Shown one piece after another: positions 59,260-64,000 of a stretch of 64,000 nucleotides of DNA. The DNA comes from Flaccisagitta enflata. Lineage: Eukaryota; Chaetognatha; Sagittoidea; Aphragmophora. The first letter of the stretch is position 1. Every line of letters begins with the position of its first letter. The notes under the pieces were generated by a model. It saw nothing but the letters and a program-made list of their open reading frames with translations, was not told the origin of the DNA and did not search any database. The DNA lies in contig OZ231128.1 in the NCBI GenBank assembly GCA_965153355.1, positions 47,058,001-47,122,000 of the forward strand. Reading direction: 5' to 3'. Both the position numbers and the translations under genes were made by a program.

Positions 59260-59995
59260 TCAAATAAGCTTAGAGGCGTTCAATCTGAGCTTTTTAAAAA
59301 CCGTTTTGTCGACATAAGCGAAAACGTAGCCTCGCTTGGCTTGATAAGTCTTCACCGAGTGAAAATCTGTGGGGGTGACTTTTTCGTCGTTGAATCTTTG
59401 CCAAGAATCGGCGCGAAAGTCAAAGGCGTCGGTGACGTAATGACCGCATCCGGGATCCGATCCCAAGTGACTGATGACCGACACGAGGCGGTAGGAGGAA
59501 GGCAGAAAGCCACGATCCTCGTTATCACGCACGCTGTCTGGATCGATATCCACTGGCAACGAAGAAGAGGAGGAAGACGCGGAATTAGATCGAGTAGTTT
59601 CCTGAACAGCGCGAGACAGGGAATCTTTCGACGCCAATGACGAGGAGGACATCGAAGATGGCGGAGTGGAGATCCGTGGATGATTTGGCTGCTGTCGATG
59701 CTGTGGGCGTTGGTGCTGTCGCTGCTGCTGTTGCTGCGGTGATAGCTGCTGCTGTTGCTGCGGTGGTAGCTGCTGCTGTTGCTGCGATGGTAGCTGCTGC
59801 TGTGGTTGATGAAGCTGTGGTTGCTGTTGGACGAGAGTTGTTGCATCCACATTTGCTTCTTCGTCACTATCAAAGTCAAAATCGAAGAGCGGTTTTTTAC
59901 GCGAATCTGACTCGGAATCACCCAGAGGCGGAGGAGGAGGAGGAGCGTCGTTTTGGACGGAAGCAGATTCACCGTGCGTGATTGTAATGGAACCA
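59260..59995 (-). CDS. USP37: USP37-like: Gln-rich insert and catalytic His exon
   Basis: The acceptor is catttggtcttcag|T, and the exon ends at TGA 59262-59260. It encodes 244 residues: PPPPPPLGDSESD, the acidic FDFDFDSDEE, about 55 residues of Gln/Pro/His repeats with three PxQQQQQL-type units, a Ser-rich stretch, and the C-terminal USP fold with GHYV and FND. The poly-Gln region is CAG/CAA-mixed and reads as CTG/TTG on the plus strand. Confidence 0.87.
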
Positions 59996-60787
59996 CTGAA
60001 GACCAAATGAAAATGGTTCAGGAGTCATTGATATGAAGAAGCAGAAACCACTGATAATAGATTCATAATTATTAATATTCCACAAACCGGGGAACTTTAT
60101 TTCTAATCAACAAGTAGACGCCATCAGTTTGACTAACCTTTGTTCTTTTAGCGACAATTCTAGCGCCAACTTGATTTGCTCCTGCTCGGACAACTGGTCA
60201 ACCCGACTCAGATCGCTTTCACGACTGCTGTGGAAAAGGGGAAAGGGACAAAAGGGGCCGGAAAAAAACAATCCATTGGAAAAAACGGTTGTTGGCCATG
60301 AAGCAACAAGTGGGCATTTATCGAGGCAAAGCATTACCTGGGTGGCATTTGTTTAAAGCCAGACAAGGACGGAAACGGTTCATCATTGAGTATTTTGTCG
60401 TTCTTCACTTCGCTCTTTAATTGGTCTACGGTGGTCTTTCGAGGCGATGGCGCGGCTGACCCGAACAGATTTGCGGCGTACCGACCACCAGTAGCAACGT
60501 TGGTCTCGGACGAGGACTTTCTGCGAATGCATGTGTAATTATTTAAAAAATCTCAGGATAATGTCAAAATTCTGGGATTTTACCGTCCAGGATTTTACCG
60601 TCCATCCCATACTGGACCAAATTTGACCCAACTAGAATTTCACACGAAGATCAAGAAATGGGAAAAGTAACAGTCATGACAGTCGTGGAAGGCAGTCAAA
60701 CCCCATAGTGACGGTCACTCGACCTCCATGGGCAACGACCTGCAGACAGGCAGGTAGGCAGGTAGGTAGGCAAGCAGGCAGGCAGAG

Positions 60788-60829
<42 letters not shown>

Positions 60830-63291
60830 GACAGAGAGAGAGAGACAGAGAGAGAGAGACAGAGAGAGAGAGACAGAGAGACAGAGAGAGAGACAGAGAG
60901 ACAGAGAGAGACAGAGAGAGACAGACAGACAGAAAGAGTGAGTTTGTGATGACTTAAAAAAGTCAATCAGTAAAACAAACTCAGTAGGCAGAAGAGACAA
61001 AAAAGTTGGAGCTGATCATTTTGACTTAACGATTGCAAAAACGAAACGGAAATTACGTCAACCTTTACGTAACACGAGGTTGAAAATTTCGAATAATTTA
61101 GGTGTTTAGGGCAATCTTGAATTTGCAGGACGAACTCTCTTTAAGCTAGTGTCGCATTGGCGTTATTTATTACATCAAAATTTTTAGCGAAAAAAAAAAA
61201 GCCACACCTGACGTCAAAACTGCTATTCTGGTTTTTGGAATTCAGAGATTGTCGCAGTCGTTCGGCTTCGCTCGTCTTGCCCTCTGCCTCTAAGAGACTC
61301 ATCCGCATCACTTGGCGCAGTTCGTCGTCCATATCGTCATCTGATAAAAAAAAAAAAAAAACAGAAATAGCGGGAAACGACAACGAAGCAAGGCCAACAC
61401 CTCTTGGTCTTGACGACCGCACGCGACTTAAAGACAAAGTCATAATGTAAAATGACGTAAAGCGGCAAAAAAAAGCTAAGTGTGGCAGACGGACGGACGG
61501 ACGGACAGACCGACAGACCGGGTCATAGAGTCGCGTGCACGCTACAAAAATGCAAGAAATAGAAATGGTTAAGGACTTTAAAAGATGGAGAAAAAGCACT
61601 AAAGCAGGTATGGCAGTAGAGAAACAGTAATGGCAGTGGTGAGAGAAACAGAAATAGCTAATGAGAAAAGACAGATAGCAAGGAAAAAAAAACAGAAATG
61701 GCAAAGGAAGAAACAAGGTCGGATACACGGCCACCAGTTGCGGACGGGTGGGCAGGAGCGGAAATGCGCGTTTTCACACTTTTCGACTCGTGCTCACCGA
61801 CGGACCGACGGACGGACGGACGGACAAAGCCTCTTATAGAGTTGCGTGTCCGCAACTAAAAACAAAGAGCAAGGGAAGAAAAAACAAATGGCAAAGGAAG
61901 AAGAACAAATGGCACAATAATGGCAAAATAATGATGCAGGAAGAAAACAAGGCCAAAAAGGCCAACTAGGAGCACCGTGTGGACCGTCTAACGAATGCTT
62001 TACAGACATACAGACAGACAGACTCACTTTACGTGCGTTGGCGCACCTAAAAATGGTGAAGGAAGAATACGACAACGGAGAAAGTAATACAAGTACAGAC
62101 GGAACTCTATTTCAAGGAGAGGAGGCAGCAAAAGTTTTAGCCACCCCCCCTATAGGTAAATTAGTTTCATCAATTTACTGACTGAAAGTGGTTTTGAACA
62201 CTTGGGGGGGGGGGGGATTTGTTGTGGCGATTTTTGAGTTTCAATCTAGAACCCCCATATTTGCCCCCTTTTAACCCCTAAATGACCACCCCGCTGAGGG
62301 TAAAAAAATTGAAAAAATTTTTTTCTCAATATTTGTAAATTTTTTTGTAGAATACTGTCAAATGATGTCCATATTCACTATAAATCACAATTTTTTTGTT
62401 TGTTTTGTGGTTTTTCATGAAAAAAATAAATTGAGAAAAAAAAATTAAGAATCTAAAATTTGAAAATTAATTTTTTTAATGAAAAAACTCAAAACAAACC
62501 AAAAATTATGATTTATAGTGTATATGGACACCGTTTAACACTATTCTTCCAAAAAATTTTGCAAAAATTATGAAAAAAATTTTTTCAATTTTTTTGACTT
62601 TGGCAGGGTGGTTATCTAGGGGTTAAAAGGGGGCAAATTAGGGGGTTCTAGATTGAAACTCAAAAATCGCCGTGGTGGCGCCACAACAAATCCCCTCAAG
62701 TGTTCAAAACCACTTTCAGTCAAAAAATTGATGAAACCAATTTACCTGTAGGGGGGGTGGCTAAAACTTTTGCTGCCTCCTCTCTTTAAAATAGTGTTCC
62801 GTCTGTAGGTAGTTTTTAAGTGGATAGTTTCCAAGTACCCATGGTTTCTTTACGGCCCCCTTTCCATTTTCTTTACTCAACTAAGGACAAAACAATTGAG
62901 AGGCGCGACAGAAAGATCGTAAAAGAGGAAAATTGTGAGTAAGGATGAACTTAACGGACGGTAAGGGTAAATGGTAGTATTGATTATAAATTACCATCGT
63001 CTATGAGGACGACATCGCTTTTGGCGAAGTAACCTCCCGCGTTATCGTCCCAGTCATCGCCAAATGACGAGGAGTTCCGTTTCCGACCTCCACCTGAAGG
63101 TGAATTCGACATCGCCGCGACTTGTCTTGATGAATCAGATGCGACGGGTGACGACAAGGATGATGATGACGGGCCAATGACACGAGCAGAAGACGAAGGA
63201 CTGGCCTTTGAAGTTGTAGGGGAAAAATCAAGTGACTTGCGACTCGATAGCCAGCCAGATGAAGTGCGACGAGGAGACGCTGGCGGCGTTT
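59260..63291 (-). CDS. USP37: USP37-like ubiquitin-specific protease, 3' half (five exons, 5' end outside the window)
   Basis: Exons 63291-62995, 61340-61208, 60520-60338, 60227-60138 and 59995-59260 join with matching phases into about 479 codons ending at TGA 59260-59262. The product would be a cysteine protease that removes ubiquitin from proteins. Visible parts in order: a Ser/Pro-rich insert; a first ubiquitin-interacting motif (DDELRQVMRMSLLEAEG); a second (QEQIKLALELSLKEQ); an acidic FDFDFDSDEE segment; a Gln-rich insert; and the C-terminal catalytic box (YRLVSVISHLG, then CGHYV with the catalytic His at 59440-59442, then FND and GYVFAYVDK). The order of interacting motifs within the catalytic domain and the C-terminal wording match USP37. 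The Cys box exon must lie beyond 64000. The Gln run appears to be a lineage-specific addition. Confidence 0.85.
60138..60227 (-). CDS. USP37: USP37-like: second ubiquitin-interacting motif exon
   Basis: A 90-base exon with acceptor cttttccacag|C and donor GAACAAAG|gttagt. It encodes SRESDLSRVDQLSEQEQIKL followed by ALELSLKEQ, a clear ubiquitin-interacting motif with the conserved Ala and Ser. Confidence 0.87.
60338..60520 (-). CDS. USP37: USP37-like: linker exon
   Basis: The acceptor is acatgcattcgcag|A and the donor CCACCCAG|gtaatg, phase 2 to phase 2. It encodes 61 residues (KSSSETNVATGG, FGSAAPSPRK, FPSLSGFKQMPP) with no recognisable domain. It is accepted because it keeps phase with both neighbours and is open in only the right frame. 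Confidence 0.8.
60781..60935 (+). repeat. (AG)n/(GACA) microsatellite
   Basis: AG repeats with GACAGAG units, preceded by aggcaggtaggcaggtagg tetranucleotides from about 60750. It is intronic to the USP37-like gene. Confidence 0.95.
61208..61340 (-). CDS. USP37: USP37-like: first ubiquitin-interacting motif exon
   Basis: The acceptor is ttttttatcag|AT and the donor GACGTCAG|gtgtgg; entry is phase 1 and exit phase 2. It encodes DDMDDELRQVMRMSLLEAEG, matching the acidic-patch, hydrophobic, Ser-x2-Glu pattern of ubiquitin-interacting motifs. It is followed by a polar helix-like stretch. Confidence 0.85.
61387..61552 (+). mobile_element. Hairpin-ended small element, GTCGCG subfamily
   Basis: Head aagcaaggccaacacctctt, a gaccgcacgcgacttaaaga segment, aatgacgtaaa words, a (GGAC)n core, and the tail ggtcatagagtcgcgtgcacgctacaaaa. 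It lies in a USP37-like intron. Confidence 0.7.
61711..61862 (+). mobile_element. Hairpin-ended small element, GTTGCG subfamily, full length
   Basis: Head aacaaggtcggatacacggc, box AGTTGCGGAC, ggtgggcaggagcgg, a (GGACC GAC)n core, tail cctcttatagagttgcgtgtccgcaactaaaa. GTCCGCAACT is the exact reverse complement of the box; here both carry T/A where most copies carry C/G. Confidence 0.85.
61948..62055 (+). mobile_element. Hairpin-ended small element, GTGCG subfamily, compact
   Basis: About 108 bases: aacaaggccaaaaaggccaac, a short middle, gacagacagac, and tail actttacgtgcgttggcgcacctaaaaa. It shares its tail type with the copy at the window's left end (1-115). Confidence 0.72.
62094..62812. 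mobile_element. Foldback element with ~350-bp inverted arms
   Basis: The left end tacagacggaactctatttc is matched by a complementary right end, aaatagtgttccgtctgta. Shared blocks include 'ggaggcagcaaaagttttagcc' (in two words) and 'ttttaacccctaa'. The loop is A/T-only. No coding frame. Confidence 0.82.
62995..63291 (-). CDS. USP37: USP37-like: Ser/Pro-rich insert exon
   Basis: The acceptor is tctcttacag|AA, directly after an AG/CT-rich tract, and the donor is GACGATG|gtaatt, phase 1. The exon begins with two bases of a split codon, so at least one more exon lies upstream. It encodes TPPASPRRTSSGWLSSRKS, a Ser-rich stretch and SFGDDWDDNAGGYF...VVLIDD, which runs into the acidic start of the next exon. 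Confidence 0.82.
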
Positions 63292-63292
63292 C

Positions 63293-63927
63293 TGTAAGAG
63301 AAGGAGAGAGAGAGAGAGAATGAGAGAAAGAGAGAAAGAGAGCAAGAGGGAGAAAGAGGGAGAAAGAGGGAGAAAGAGGGAGAAAGAGGGAGAAATAGAT
63401 AGAAAGAGATAGAAAGAGATAGAAAGAGATAGAAAGAGGGAGAAAGAAAGAGAAAGAGGGAGAAAGAAAGAGAAAGAGGGAGAAAGAGGGAGAAAGAGAG
63501 GGAGACAGAGAGAGAAAGAGAAAGACAGAGAGAGAAATAGAGAGACAGAGAGAGAAATAGAGAGACAGAGAGAGAAATAGAGAGACAGACAGAGAAATAG
63601 AGAGACAGACAGAGAAATAGAGAGACAGAGAAATAGAGAGACAGACAGAGAAATAGAGAGACAGACAGAAATAGAGAGACAGACAGAGAAATAGAGAGAC
63701 AGGCAGAAATAGAGAGACAGACAGAGAAATAGAGAGACACGCAGAAATAGAGAGACAGACAGAGAAATAGAGAGAAACACAGAGAGAAACACAGAGAGAA
63801 ACACAGAGAAAGACAGAGAGAGAGACAGAGAGAGAGAGACAGAGACACAGTGAAAAAGAGAGAGAGAGAGACAGAGAGAAAGAGAGAGACAGAGAGAAAG
63901 AGAGAGACAGAGAGAAAGAGAGAGACA

Positions 63928-64000
<73 letters not shown>
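63293..64000 (+). repeat. AG-rich compound array (AGAGGGAGAA, AGACAGAGAAAT, AG)
   Basis: About 700 purine-rich bases reaching the window edge. Successive blocks have different periods: 10-bp agaaagaggg, 10-bp agatagaaag, then acagacagagaaatagagag units, then pure AG. It lies directly upstream of a USP37-like exon acceptor, forming its pyrimidine tract on the minus strand. Confidence 0.95.

Noticed and set aside
59352-59996. Second long minus-strand frame (214 codons) over the USP37-like last exon
   Set aside because: It is a shifted frame through the Gln repeat. Only the other frame gives the USP His box and the correct splice phase.
63001-63848. 206-267-codon minus-strand frames made of SLSLSV and FLSLSF
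   Set aside because: They are readings of the AG-rich array. Only 62995-63291 is kept as an exon, in a different frame, because it has splice borders and phase.

Overview
This is eukaryotic, almost certainly invertebrate metazoan, DNA. There are no bacterial-style operons. Coding sequence is split into short exons with GT-AG borders and matching phases, and most of the window is microsatellite, minisatellite and small transposon-like DNA. Two families point to animals: a SEFIR-type (IL-17-receptor-like) membrane protein and a USP37-type deubiquitinase. The (GGAC)n/(GTCC)n-bearing small mobile elements recall microsatellite-carrying elements described from bivalves and flies, but I cannot name the species.

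Three genes were rebuilt by hand from splice sites and reading-frame phase. (1) A plus-strand gene of nine exons runs from 10823 to 57091. It encodes a predicted 591-residue single-pass membrane protein with a cytoplasmic Cys cluster and a Gly/Ser-rich tail; I do not recognise the family. (2) Inside its 26.5-kb first intron, on the minus strand, lies a complete five-exon gene (22404 to 13203). It encodes a predicted 605-residue receptor with a signal peptide, a Cys-containing ectodomain, one membrane span and a SEFIR-like cytoplasmic domain. (3) At the right end, on the minus strand, are the last five exons (63291 to 59260) of a USP37-like ubiquitin-specific protease, with two ubiquitin-interacting motifs, a Gln-rich insert and the catalytic His box. 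Its 5' part lies beyond base 64000. Genes 1 and 3 converge tail to tail across about 2.2 kb.

Layout: 1-10.7 kb is repeats with no supported gene. 10.8-22.4 kb holds exon 1 of gene 1 and the nested receptor gene. 22.4-37.5 kb is intronic and includes a nearly 5-kb palindrome (arms 32047-33590 and 35475-37018) and a hAT-derived fragment. 37.5-57.1 kb holds exons 2-9 of gene 1, separated by long introns full of nested inverted-repeat elements and microsatellites. 57.1-64 kb holds the intergenic tail and the USP37-like gene.

The most unusual feature is a dispersed superfamily of roughly 100-400 bp elements with more than 20 copies. Each has a fixed head (aacaaggcc...), a 10-base box W, a variable simple-repeat core, and a terminal hairpin whose 3' arm is the reverse complement of that same copy's W. 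The pairing covaries between copies. A second dispersed family has inverted ends (gggcagcggccccaaag) and a core of 20-bp tandem units. Much of the simple-sequence DNA lies inside such elements.
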